From the NCBI GenBank assembly GCA_963971575.1, contig OZ020624.1:16275249-16339248 (forward strand): a stretch of DNA of 64,000 nt, in the 5' to 3' direction. The position numbers and the translations under genes are program-made. Each line of letters begins with the position of its first letter. The first letter of the stretch is position 1. Below are positions 37,144-48,753 of the stretch, piece after piece. Origin of the DNA: Liopterus haemorrhoidalis (Eukaryota; Arthropoda; Insecta; Coleoptera; Dytiscidae). Under the pieces are notes generated by a model that saw only the letters and a list, made by a program, of their open reading frames with translations, did not search any database and was not told where the DNA came from.

Positions 37144-39336
37144 TTATGTACTTCTTAAACATGTTGCGCTTAACCAGTTTTCCAGTAAAACTTGAATTTT
37201 GAAAATTCAACTATTTCGTTGCTATTTTCTGTCAATAATATCATAATTCTTGGTCAGAAACCAAAATTAGTGTTATGTACTTCTTAAACATGTTGCGCTT
37301 AACCAGTTTTCCAGTAAAACATGAATTTTGAAAATTCAACTATTTCGTTGCTATTTTGTGTCACTAACATCATAATTCTTGGTCAGAAACCAAAATTAGT
37401 GTTATGTACTTCTTAAACATGTTGCGCTTAACCAGTTTTCATATAAAACATGAAATTTGAAAATTCAACTATTTCGTTGCTATTTTGTGTCATAAACATC
37501 ATTATTCTTGGTCAGAAACCAAAATAAGTGTTATGTACTTCTTAAACATGTTGCGCTTAATCAGTTTTCAAGTAAAACTTGAATTTTGAAAATTCAACTA
37601 TTTCGTTGCTTTTTTCTGTCAATAATATCATAATTCTTGGTCAGAAACCAAAATTAGTGTTATGTACTTCTTAAACATGTTGCGCTTAACCAGTTTTCAA
37701 GTAAAACTTGAATTTTGAAAATTCAACTATTTCGTTGCTATTTTCTGTCAATAATATCATAATTCTTGGTCAGAAACCAAAATTAGTGTTATGTACTTCT
37801 TAAACATGTTGCGCTTAACCAGTTTTCATATAAAACATGAAATTTGAAAATTCAACTATTTCGTTGCTATTTTGTGTCATAAACATCATTATTCTTGGTC
37901 AGAAACCAAAATAAGTGTTATGTACTTCTGAAACATGTTGCGCTTAATCAGTTTTCATGTAAAACATGAATTTTGAAAATTCAACTATTTCGTTGCTATT
38001 TTGTGTCACTAACATCATAATTCTTGATCAGAAACCAAAATAAGTGTTATGTACTTCTTAAACATGTTGCGCTTAACCAGTTTTCAAGTAAAACTTGAAT
38101 TTTGAAAATTCAACTATTTCGTTGCTATTTTCTGTCAATAATATCATAATTCTTGGTCAGAAACCAAAATAAGTGTTATGTACTTCTTAAACATGTTGCG
38201 CTTAACCAGTTTTCAAGTAAAACTTGAATTTTGAAAATTCAACTATTTCGTTGCTATTTTCTGTCAATAATATCATAATTCTTGGTCAGAAACCAAAATT
38301 AGTGTTATGTACTTCTTAAACATGTTGCGCTTAACCAGTTTTCAAGTAAAACTTGAATTTTGAAAATTCAACTATTTCGTTGCTATTTTCTGTCAATAAT
38401 ATCATAATTCTTGGTCAGAAACCAAAATTAGTGTTATGTACTTCTTAAACATGTTGCGCTTAACCAGTTTTCATGTAAAACATGAATTTTGAAAATTCAA
38501 CTATTTCGTTGCTATTTTCTCTCAATAATATCATAATTCTTGGTCAGAAACCAAAATTAGTGTTATGTACTTCTTAAACATGTTGCGCTTAGCCAGTTTT
38601 CAAGTAAAACTTGAATTTTGAAAATTCAACTATTTCGTTGCTATTTTCTGTCAATAATATCATAATTCTTGGTCAGAAACCAAAATTAGTGTTATGTACT
38701 TCTAAAACATGTTGCGCTTATTCAGTTTTCAAGTAAAACTTGAATTTTGAAAATTCAACTATTTCGTTGCTATTTTCTGTCAATAATATCATAATTCTTG
38801 GTCAGAAACCAAAATTAGTGTTATGTACTTCTTAAACATGTTGCGCTTAACCAGTTTTCATGTAAAACATGAATTTTGAAAATTCAACTATTTCGTTGCT
38901 ATTTTGTGTCATAAACATCATTATTCTTGGTCAGAAACCAAAATAAGTGTTATGTACTTCTTAAACATGTTGCGCTTAACCAGTTTTCAAGTAAAACTTG
39001 AATTTTGAAAATTCAACTATTTCGTTGCTATTTTCTGTCAATAATATCATAATTCTTGGTCAGAAACCAAAATTAGTGTTATGTACTTCTTAAACATGTT
39101 GCGCTTAACCAGTTTTCAAGTAAAACTTGAATTTTGAAAATTCAACTATTTCGTTGCTATTTTCTGTCAATAATATCATAATTCTTGGTCAGAAACCAAA
39201 ATTAGTGTTATGTACTTCTTAAACATGTTGCGCTTAACCAGTTTTCCAGTAAAACTTGAATTTTGAAAATTCAACTATTTCGTTGCTATTTTCTGTCAAT
39301 AATATCATAATTCTTGGTCAGAAACCAAAATTAGTG
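37144..39336. repeat. Start of the diverged mosaic block (units 289-305)
   Basis: The cassette order breaks down here: E, C, A2, B, E, A2, an unusual C-like unit (CTTCTGAAAC, 31T, CTTGATCAG), D, E, E, H, E (TTAGCCAG), E (TTCTAAAAC, ATTCAG), G, E, E, E. Several units carry 40C (TTCCAGT), which mispairs dyad 1. Private substitutions are visibly denser than elsewhere. The part at 37273-38820 recurs at 46174-47721. There is no gene and no foreign sequence. Confidence 0.85.
37273..37401. repeat. Chimeric C unit breaking the 41/49 pairing
   Basis: The left arm is TTCCAGT (40C, 41A) and the right arm is ACATGAA (49A), so positions 41 and 49 no longer pair. The left part resembles the preceding unit (TTCCAGT) and the right part is class C (92C, 125T). 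The breakpoint falls between positions 41 and 49, in the dyad 1 centre. Confidence 0.75.
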
Positions 39337-42300
39337 TTATGTACTTCTTAAACATGTTGCGCTTAACCAGTTTTCATATAGAACATGAAATTTGAAAATT
39401 ACACTATTTCGTTGCTATTTTGTGTCATAAACATCATTATTCTTGGTCAGAAACCAAAATAAGTGTTATGTACTTCTTAAACATGTTGCGCTTAATCAGT
39501 TTTCAAGTAAAACTTGAATTTTGAAAATTCAACTATTTCGTTGCTTTTTTCTGTCAATAATATCATAATTCTTGGTCAGAAACCAAAATTAGTGTTATGT
39601 ACTTCTTAAACATGTTGCGCTTAACCAGTTTTCATGTAAAACATGAATTTTGAAAATTCAACTATTTCGTTGCTATTTTGTGTCACTAACATCATAATTC
39701 TTGGTCAGAAACCAAAATAAGTGTTATGTACTTCTTAAACATGTTGCGCTTAACCAGTTTTCAAGTAAAACTTGAATTTTGAAAATTCAACTATTTCGTT
39801 GCTATTTTCTGTCAATAATATCATAATTCTTGGTCAGAAACCAAAATAAGTGTTATGTACTTCTTAAACATGTTGCGCTTAACCAGTTTTCAAGTAAAAC
39901 TTGAATTTTGAAAATTCAACTATTTCGTTGCTATTTTCTGTCAATAATATCATAATTCTTGGTCAGAAACCAAAATTAGTGTTATGTACTTCTTAAACAT
40001 GTTGCGCTTAACCAGTTTTCAAGTAAAACTTGAATTTTGAAAATTCAACTATTTCGTTGCTATTTTCTGTCAATAATATCATAATTCTTGGTCAGAAACC
40101 AAAATTAGTGTTATGTACTTCTTAAACATGTTGCGCTTAACCAGTTTTCATGTAAAACATGAATTTTGAAAATTCAACTATTTCGTTGCTATTTTCTGTC
40201 AATAATATCATAATTCTTGGTCAGAAACCAAAATTAGTGTTATGTACTTCTTAAACATGTTGCGCTTAACCAGTTTTCATGTAAAACATGAATTTTGAAA
40301 ATTCAACTATTTCGTTGCTATTTTGTGTCATAAACATCATTATTCTTGGTCAGAAACCAAAATAAGTGTTATGTACATCTTAAACATGTTGCGCTTAACC
40401 AGTTTTCAAGTAAAACTTGAATTTTGAAAATTCAACTATTTCGTTGCTATTTTCTGTCAATAATATCATAATTCTTGGTCAGAAACCAAAATTAGTGTTA
40501 TGTACTTCTTAAACATGTTGCGCTTAACCAGTTTTCATGTAAAACATGAATTTTGAAAATTCAACTATTTCGTTGCTATTTTGTGTCATAAACATCATTA
40601 TTCTTGGTCAGAAACCAAAATAAGTGTTATGTACTTCTTAAACATGTTGCGCTTAATCAGTTTTCAAGTAAAACTTGAATTTTGAAAATTCAACTATTTC
40701 GTTGCTTTTTTCTGTCAATAATATCATAATTCTTGGTCAGAAACCAAAATTAGTGTTATGTACTTCTTAAACATGTTGCGCTTAACCAGTTTTCATGTAA
40801 AACATGAATTTTGAAAATTCAACTATTTCGTTGCTATTTTCTCTCAATAATATCATAATTCTTGGTCAGAAACCAAAATTAGTGTTATGTACTTCTTAAA
40901 CATGTTGCGCTTAACCAGTTTTCATGTAAAACATGAAATTTGAAAATTCAACTATTTCGTTGCTATTTTGTGTCATAAACATCATTATTCTTGGTCAGAA
41001 ACCAAAATAAGTGTTATGTACTTCTTAAACATGTTGCGCTTAATCAGTTTTCAAGTAAAACTTGAATTTTGAAAATTCAACTATTTCGTTGCTTTTTTCT
41101 GTCAATAATATCATAATTCTTGGTCAGAAACCAAAATTAGTGTTATGTACTTCTTAAACATGTTGCGCTTAACCAGTTTTCATGTAAAACATGAATTTTG
41201 AAAATTCAACTATTTCGTTGCTATTTTCTCTCAATAATATCATAATTCTTGGTCAGAAACCAAAATTAGTGTTATGTACTTCTTAAACATGTTGCGCTTA
41301 ACCAGTTTTCATGTAAAACATGAATTTTGAAAATTCATCTATTTCGTTGCTATTTTGTGTCATTAACATCATAATTCTTGGTCAGAAACCAAAATAAGTG
41401 TTATGTACTTCTTAAACATGTTGCGCTTAACCAGTTTTCAAGTAAAACTTGAATTTTGAAAATTCAACTATTTCGTTGCTATTTTCTGTCAATAATATCA
41501 TAATTCTTGGTCAGAAACCAAAATTAGTGTTATGTACTTCTTAAACATGTTGCGCTATACCAGTTTTCATATAAAACATGAAATTTGAAAATTACACTAT
41601 TTCGTTGCTATTTTGTGTCATAAACATCATTATTCTTGGTCAGAAACCAAAATAAGTGTTATGTACTTCTTAAACATGTTGCGCTTAATCAGTTTTCAAG
41701 TAAAACTTGAATTTTGAAAATTCAACTATTTCGTTGCTTTTTTCTGTCAATAATATCATAATTCTTGGTCAGAAACCAAAATTAGTGTTATGTACTTCTT
41801 AAACATGTTGCGCTTAACCAGTTTTCATGTAAAACATGAATTTTGAAAATTCAACTATTTCGTTGCTATTTTGTGTCACTAACATCATAATTCTTGGTCA
41901 GAAACCAAAATAAGTGTTATGTACTTCTTAAACATGTTGCGCTTAACCAGTTTTCAAGTAAAACTTGAATTTTGAAAATTCAACTATTTCGTTGCTATTT
42001 TCTGTCAATAATATCATAATTCTTGGTCAGAAACCAAAATAAGTGTTATGTACTTCTTAAACATGTTGCGCTTAACCAGTTTTCAAGTAAAACTTGAATT
42101 TTGAAAATTCAACTATTTCGTTGCTATTTTCTGTCAATAATATCATAATTCTTGGTCAGAAACCAAAATTAGTGTTATGTACTTCTTAAACATGTTGCGC
42201 TTAACCAGTTTTCATATAAAACATGAAATTTGAAAATTCAACTATTTCGTTGCTATTTTGTGTCATAAACATCATTATTCTTGGTCAGAAACCAAAATAA

Positions 42301-43335
42301 GTGTTATGTACTTCTTAAACATGTTGCGCTTAATCAGTTTTCAAGTAAAACTTGAATTTTGAAAATTCAACTATTTCGTTGCTTTTTTCTGTCAATAATA
42401 TCATAATTCTTGGTCAGAAACCAAAATTAGTGTTATGTACTTCTTAAACATGTTGCGCTTAACCAGTTTTCATGTAAAACATGAATTTTGAAAATTCAAC
42501 TATTTCGTTGCTATTTTGTGTCACTAACATCATAATTCTTGGTCAGAAACCAAAATTAGTGTTATGTACTTCTTAAACATGTTGCGCTTAACCAGTTTTC
42601 ATATAAAACATGAAATTTGAAAATTACACTATTTCGTTGCTATTTTGTGTCATAAACATCATTATTCTTGGTCAGAAACCAAAATAAGTGTTATGTACTT
42701 CTTAAACATGTTGCGCTTAATCAGTTTTCAAGTAAAACTTGAATTTTGAAAATTCAACTATTTCGTTGCTTTTTTCTGTCAATAATATCATAATTCTTGG
42801 TCAGAAACCAAAATTAGTGTTATGTACTTCTTAAACATGTTGCGCTTAACCAGTTTTCATGTAAAACATGAATTTTGAAAATTCAACTATTTCGTTGCTA
42901 TTTTCTCTCAATAATATCATAATTCTTGGTCAGAAACCAAAATTAGTGTTATGTACTTCTTAAACATGTTGCGCTTAACCAGTTTTCATGTAAAACATGA
43001 ATTTTGAAAATTCAACTATTTCGTTGCTATTTTGTGTCATAAACATCATTATTCTTGGTCAGAAACCAAAATAAGTGTTATGTACTTCTTAAACATGTTG
43101 CGCTTAACCAGTTTTCAAGTAAAACTTGAATTTTGAAAATTCAACTATTTCGTTGCTATTTTCTGTCAATAATATCATAATTCTTGGTCAGAAACCAAAA
43201 TTAGTGTTATGTACTTCTTAAACATGTTGCGCTTAACCAGTTTTCAAGTAAAACTTGAATTTTGAAAATTCAACTATTTCGTTGCTATTTTATGTCAATA
43301 ATATCATAATTCTTGGTCAGAAACCAAAATTAGTG
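39337..43335. repeat. 31-mer in the mosaic block, copy 1
   Basis: Units 306-336 start at an A unit with ATAGAACATG and run B C D E E F G E G B H G B H G E A B C D E A2 B C A B H G E E. Marks are ATAGAAC (near 39378), TTCATCTATTTCG with GTGTCATTAAC (near 41335-41365) and GCTATACCAG in A (near 41556). The B-H-G trio appears twice in succession (40627-41400), a 3-unit duplication absent from copy 2. Confidence 0.83.
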
Positions 43336-46173
43336 TTATGTACTTCTTAAACATGTTGCGCTTAACCAGTTTTCATATAGAACATGAAATTTGAAAATTA
43401 CACTATTTCGTTGCTATTTTGTGTCATAAACATCATTATTCTTGGTCAGAAACCAAAATAAGTGTTATGTACTTCTTAAACATGTTGCGCTTAATCAGTT
43501 TTCAAGTAAAACTTGAATTTTGAAAATTCAACTATTTCGTTGCTTTTTTCTGTCAATAATATCATAATTCTTGGTCAGAAACCAAAATTAGTGTTATGTA
43601 CTTCTTAAACATGTTGCGCTTAACCAGTTTTCATGTAAAACATGAATTTTGAAAATTCAACTATTTCGTTGCTATTTTGTGTCACTAACATCATAATTCT
43701 TGGTCAGAAACCAAAATAAGTGTTATGTACTTCTTAAACATGTTGCGCTTAACCAGTTTTCAAGTAAAACTTGAATTTTGAAAATTCAACTATTTCGTTG
43801 CTATTTTCTGTCAATAATATCATAATTCTTGGTCAGAAACCAAAATAAGTGTTATGTACTTCTTAAACATGTTGCGCTTAACCAGTTTTTAAGTAAAACT
43901 TGAATTTTGAAAATTCAACTATTTCGTTGCTATTTTCTGTCAATAATATCATAATTCTTGGTCAGAAACCAAAATTAGTGTTATGTACTTCTTAAACATG
44001 TTGCGCTTAACCAGTTTTCAAGTAAAACTTGAATTTTGAAAATTCAACTATTTCGTTGCTATTTTCTGTCAATAATATCATAATTCTTGGTCAGAAACCA
44101 AAATTAGTGTTATGTACTTCTTAAACATGTTGCGCTTAACCAGTTTTCATGTAAAACATGAATTTTGAAAATTCAACTATTTCGTTGCTATTTTCTGTCA
44201 ATAATATCATAATTCTTGGTCAGAAACCAAAATTAGTGTTATGTACTTCTTAAACATGTTGCGCTTAACCAGTTTTCATGTAAAACATGAATTTTGAAAA
44301 TTCAACTATTTCGTTGCTATTTTGTGTCATAAACATCATTATTCTTGGTCAGAAACCAAAATAAGTGTTATGTACTTCTTAAACATGTTGCGCTTAACCA
44401 GTTTTCAAGTAAAACTTGAATTTTGAAAATTCAACTATTTCGTTGCTATTTTCTGTCAATAATATCATAATTCTTGGTCAGAAACCAAAATTAGTGTTAT
44501 GTACTTCTTAAACATGTTGCGCTTAACCAGTTTTCATGTAAAACATGAATTTTGAAAATTCAACTATTTCGTTGCTATTTTGTGTCATAAACATCATTAT
44601 TCTTGGTCAGAAACCAAAATAAGTGTTATGTACTTCTTAAACATGTTGCGCTTAATCAGTTTTCAAGTAAAACTTGAATTTTGAAAATTCAACTATTTCG
44701 TTGCTTTTTTCTGTCAATAATATCATAATTCTTGGTCAGAAACCAAAATTAGTGTTATGTAATTCTTAAACATGTTGCGCTTAACCAGTTTTCATGTAAA
44801 ACATGAATTTTGAAAATTCAACTATTTCGTTGCTATTTTCTCTCAATAATATCATAATTCTTGGTCAGAAACCAAAATTAGTGTTATGTACTTCTTAAAC
44901 ATGTTGCGCTTAACCAGTTTTCATGTAAAACATGAATTTTGAAAATTCAACTATTTCGTTGCTATTTTGTGTCATAAACATCATTATTCTTGGTCAGAAA
45001 CCAAAATAAGTGTTATGTATTTCTTAAACATGTTGCGCTTAACCAGTTTTCAAGTAAAACTTGAATTTTGAAAATTCAACTATTTCGTTGCTATTTTCTG
45101 TCAATAATATCATAATTCTTGGTCAGAAACCAAAATTAGTGTTATGTACTTCTTAAACATGTTGCGCTATACCAGTTTTCATATAAAACATGAAATTTGA
45201 AAATTACACTATTTCGTTGCTATTTTGTGTCATAAACATCATTATTCTTGGTCAGAAACCAAAATAAGTGTTATGTACTTCTTAAACATGTTGCGCTTAA
45301 TCAGTTTTCAAGTAAAACTTGAATTTTGAAAATTCAACTATTTCGTTGCTTTTTTCTGTCAATAATATCATAATTCTTGGTCAGAAACCAACATTAGTGT
45401 TATGTACTTCTTAAACATGTTGCGCTTAACCAGTTTTCATGTAAAACATGAATTTTGAAAATTCAACTATTTCGTTGCTATTTTGTGTCACTAACATCAT
45501 AATTCTTGGTCAGAAACCAAAATAAGTGTTATGTACTTCTTAAACATGTTGCGCTTAACCAGTTTTCAAGTAAAACTTGAATTTTGAAAATTCAACTATT
45601 TCGTTGCTATTTTCTGTCAATAATATCATAATTCTTGGTCAGAAACCAAAATAAGTGTTATGTACTTCTTAAACATGTTGCGCTTAACCAGTTTTCAAGT
45701 AAAACTTGAATTTTGAAAATTCAACTATTTCGTTGCTATTTTCTGTCAATAATATCATAATTCTTGGTCAGAAACCAAAATTAGTGTTATGTACTTCTTA
45801 AACATGTTGCGCTTAACCAGTTTTCAAGTAAAACTTGAATTTTGAAAATTCAACTATTTCGTTGCTATTTTCTGTCAATAATATCATAATTCTTGGTCAG
45901 AAACCAAAATTAGTGTTATGTACTTCTTAAACATGTTGCGCTTAACCAGTTTTCATATAAAACATGAAATTTGAAAATTCAACTATTTCGTTGCTATTTT
46001 GTGTCATAAACATCATTATTCTTGGTCAGAAACCAAAATAAGTGTTATGTACTTCTTAAACATGTTGCGCTTAATCAGTTTTCAAGTAAAACTTGAATTT
46101 TGAAAATTCAACTATTTCGTTGCTTTTTTCTGTCAATAATATCATAATTCTTGGTCAGAAACCAAAATTAGTG
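43336..46173. repeat. Second copy of the mosaic HOR, minus a B-H-G trio
   Basis: Units 337-358 begin with the same ATAGAAC A unit exactly 3999 bp (31 units) after copy 1. The GCTATACCAG A unit comes 28 units after its counterpart, because one B-H-G trio is absent. One extra E precedes the A2 at unit 357. Private changes include TTTTTAAG (near 43889), GTAATTC (near 44760), GTATTTC (near 45018) and CAACATTA (near 45391). Confidence 0.83.
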
Positions 46174-47721
46174 TTATGTACTTCTTAAACATGTTGCGCT
46201 TAACCAGTTTTCATGTAAAACATGAATTTTGAAAATTCAACTATTTCGTTGCTATTTTGTGTCACTAACATCATAATTCTTGGTCAGAAACCAAAATTAG
46301 TGTTATGTACTTCTTAAACATGTTGCGCTTAACCAGTTTTCATATAAAACATGAAATTTGAAAATTCAACTATTTCGTTGCTATTTTGTGTCATAAACAT
46401 CATTATTCTTGGTCAGAAACCAAAATAAGTGTTATGTACTTCTTAAACATGTTGCGCTTAATCAGTTTTCAAGTAAAACTTGAATTTTGAAAATTCAACT
46501 ATTTCGTTGCTTTTTTCTGTCAATAATATCATAATTCTTGGTCAGAAACCAAAATTAGTGTTATGTACTTCTTAAACATGTTGCGCTTAACCAGTTTTCA
46601 AGTAAAACTTGAATTTTGAAAATTCAACTATTTCGTTGCTATTTTCTGTCAATAATATCATAATTCTTGGTCAGAAACCAAAATTAGTGTTATGTACTTC
46701 TTAAACATGTTGCGCTTAACCAGTTTTCATATAAAACATGAAATTTGAAAATTCAACTATTTCGTTGCTATTTTGTGTCATAAACATCATTATTCTTGGT
46801 CAGAAACCAAAATAAGTGTTATGTACTTCTGAAACATGTTGCGCTTAATCAGTTTTCATGTAAAACATGAATTTTGAAAATTCAACTATTTCGTTGCTAT
46901 TTTGTGTCACTAACATCATAATTCTTGATCAGAAACCAAAATAAGTGTTATGTACTTCTTAAACATGTTGCGCTTAACCAGTTTTCAAGTAAAACTTGAA
47001 TTTTGAAAATTCAACTATTTCGTTGCTATTTTCTGTCAATAATATCATAATTCTTGGTCAGAAACCAAAATAAGTGTTATGTACTTCTTAAACATGTTGC
47101 GCTTAACCAGTTTTCAAGTAAAACTTGAATTTTGAAAATTCAACTATTTCGTTGCTATTTTCTGTCAATAATATCATAATTCTTGGTCAGAAACCAAAAT
47201 TAGTGTTATGTACTTCTTAAACATGTTGCGCTTAACCAGTTTTCAAGTAAAACTTGAATTTTGAAAATTCAACTATTTCGTTGCTATTTTCTGTCAATAA
47301 TATCATAATTCTTGGTCAGAAACCAAAATTAGTGTTATGTACTTCTTAAACATGTTGCGCTTAACCAGTTTTCATGTAAAACATGAATTTTGAAAATTCA
47401 ACTATTTCGTTGCTATTTTCTCTCAATAATATCATAATTCTTGGTCAGAAACCAAAATTAGTGTTATGTACTTCTTAAACATGTTGCGCTTAGCCAGTTT
47501 TCAAGTAAAACTTGAATTTTGAAAATTCAACTATTTCGTTGCTATTCTCTGTCAATAATATCATAATTCTTGGTCAGAAACCAAAATTAGTGTTATGTAC
47601 TTCTAAAACATGTTGCGCTTATTCAGTTTTCAAGTAAAACTTGAATTTTGAAAATTCAACTATTTCGTTGCTTTTTTCTGTCAATAATATCATAATTCTT
47701 GGTCAGAAACCAAAATTAGTG
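46174..47721. repeat. 12-unit copy of 37273-38820 within the mosaic block
   Basis: Units 359-370 repeat units 290-301 at a distance of 8901 bp (69 units). They share the C unit with 125T, two A2 units, the unusual CTTCTGAAAC/CTTGATCAG unit, TTAGCCAG, and TTCTAAAAC with ATTCAG. Unit 370 has 81T where its counterpart has 81A, and unit 369 has TATTCTCTG, so the copies have since diverged a little. Confidence 0.83.
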
Positions 47722-48624
47722 TTATGTACTTCTAAAACATGTTGCGCTTAACCAGTTTTCAAGTAAAACTTGAATTTTGAAAATTCAACTATTTCGTTGC
47801 TATTTTCTGTCAATAATATCAAAATTCTTGGTCAGAAACCAAAATTAGTGTTATGTACTTCTTAAACATGTTGCGCTTAGCCAGTTTTCAAGTAAAACAT
47901 GAATTTTGAAAATTCAACTATTTCGTTGCTATTTTGTGTCATAAACATCATAATTCTTGGTCAGAAACCAAAATAAGTGTTATGTACTTCTTAAACATGT
48001 TGCGCTTAACCAGTTTTCATATAAAACATGAAATTTGAAAATTCAACTATTTCGTTGCTATTTTGTGTCATAAACATCATTATTCTTGGTCAGAAACCAA
48101 AATAAGTGTTATGTACTTCTTAAACATGTTGCGCTTAATCAGTTTTCAAGTAAAACTTGAATTTTGAAAATTCAACTATTTCGTTGCTTTTTTCTGTCAA
48201 TAATATCATAATTCTTGGTCAGAAACCAAAATTAGTGTTATGTACTTCTTAAACATGTTGCGCTTAACCAGTTTTCATGTAAAACATGAATTTTGAAAAT
48301 TCAACTATTTCGTTGCTATTTTCTCTCAATAATATCATAATTCTTGGTCAGAAACCAAAATTAGTGTTATGTACTTCTTAAACATGTTGCGCTTAACCAG
48401 TTTTCATGTAAAACATGAATTTTGAAAATTCATCTATTTCGTTGCTATTTTGTGTCATTAACATCATTATTCTTGGTCAGAAACCAAAATAAGTGTTATG
48501 TACTTCTTAAACATGTTGCGCTTAATCAGTTTTCAAGTAAAACTTGAATTTTGAAAATTCAACTATTTCGTTGCTTTTTTCTGTCAATAATATCATAATT
48601 CTTGGTCAGAAACCAAAATTAGTG
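47722..48624. repeat. Irregular end of the mosaic block (units 371-377)
   Basis: The units are an E with TTCTAAAAC and ATCAAAATTC, a CAAG/CATG chimera, A2, B, H, a G with TTCATCT and CATTAAC, and B. Most carry private substitutions. After 48624 the array returns abruptly to well-ordered cassettes. Confidence 0.82.
47851..47979. repeat. E/G chimeric unit with breakpoint inside dyad 1
   Basis: The left arm is CAAGT (41A) and the right arm is ACATG (49A), followed by GTGTCATAAAC but 102A. The normal 41/49 pairing is broken. The unit also shares TTAGCCAG (31 region) with the E units at 38563 and 47464. The exchange point lies between positions 41 and 49 (about 47891-47899). Confidence 0.8.
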
Positions 48625-48753
48625 TTATGTACTTCTTAAACATGTTGCGCTTAACCAGTTTTCATGTAAAACATGAATTTTGAAAATTCAACTATTTCGT
48701 TGCTATTTTCTCTCAATAATATCATAATTCTTTGTCAGAAACCAAAATTAGTG
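48625..48753. repeat. H/E chimeric unit at the left edge of the distant copy
   Basis: The left part is H (41T/49A, 88C) and the end is the marked E form with TTTGTCAG (109T), otherwise seen only in the four marked 14-mers. It stands exactly where the mosaic block ends and the copy of 21153 onward begins, so it looks like the recombination joint itself. The breakpoint lies between positions 88 and 109 (48712-48733). Confidence 0.82.

Noticed and set aside
37144..48624. Transposon or foreign insertion causing the loss of order
   Set aside because: Every unit in the block is still satellite, in register and the same orientation. There are no target-site duplications, terminal repeats or coding remnants.
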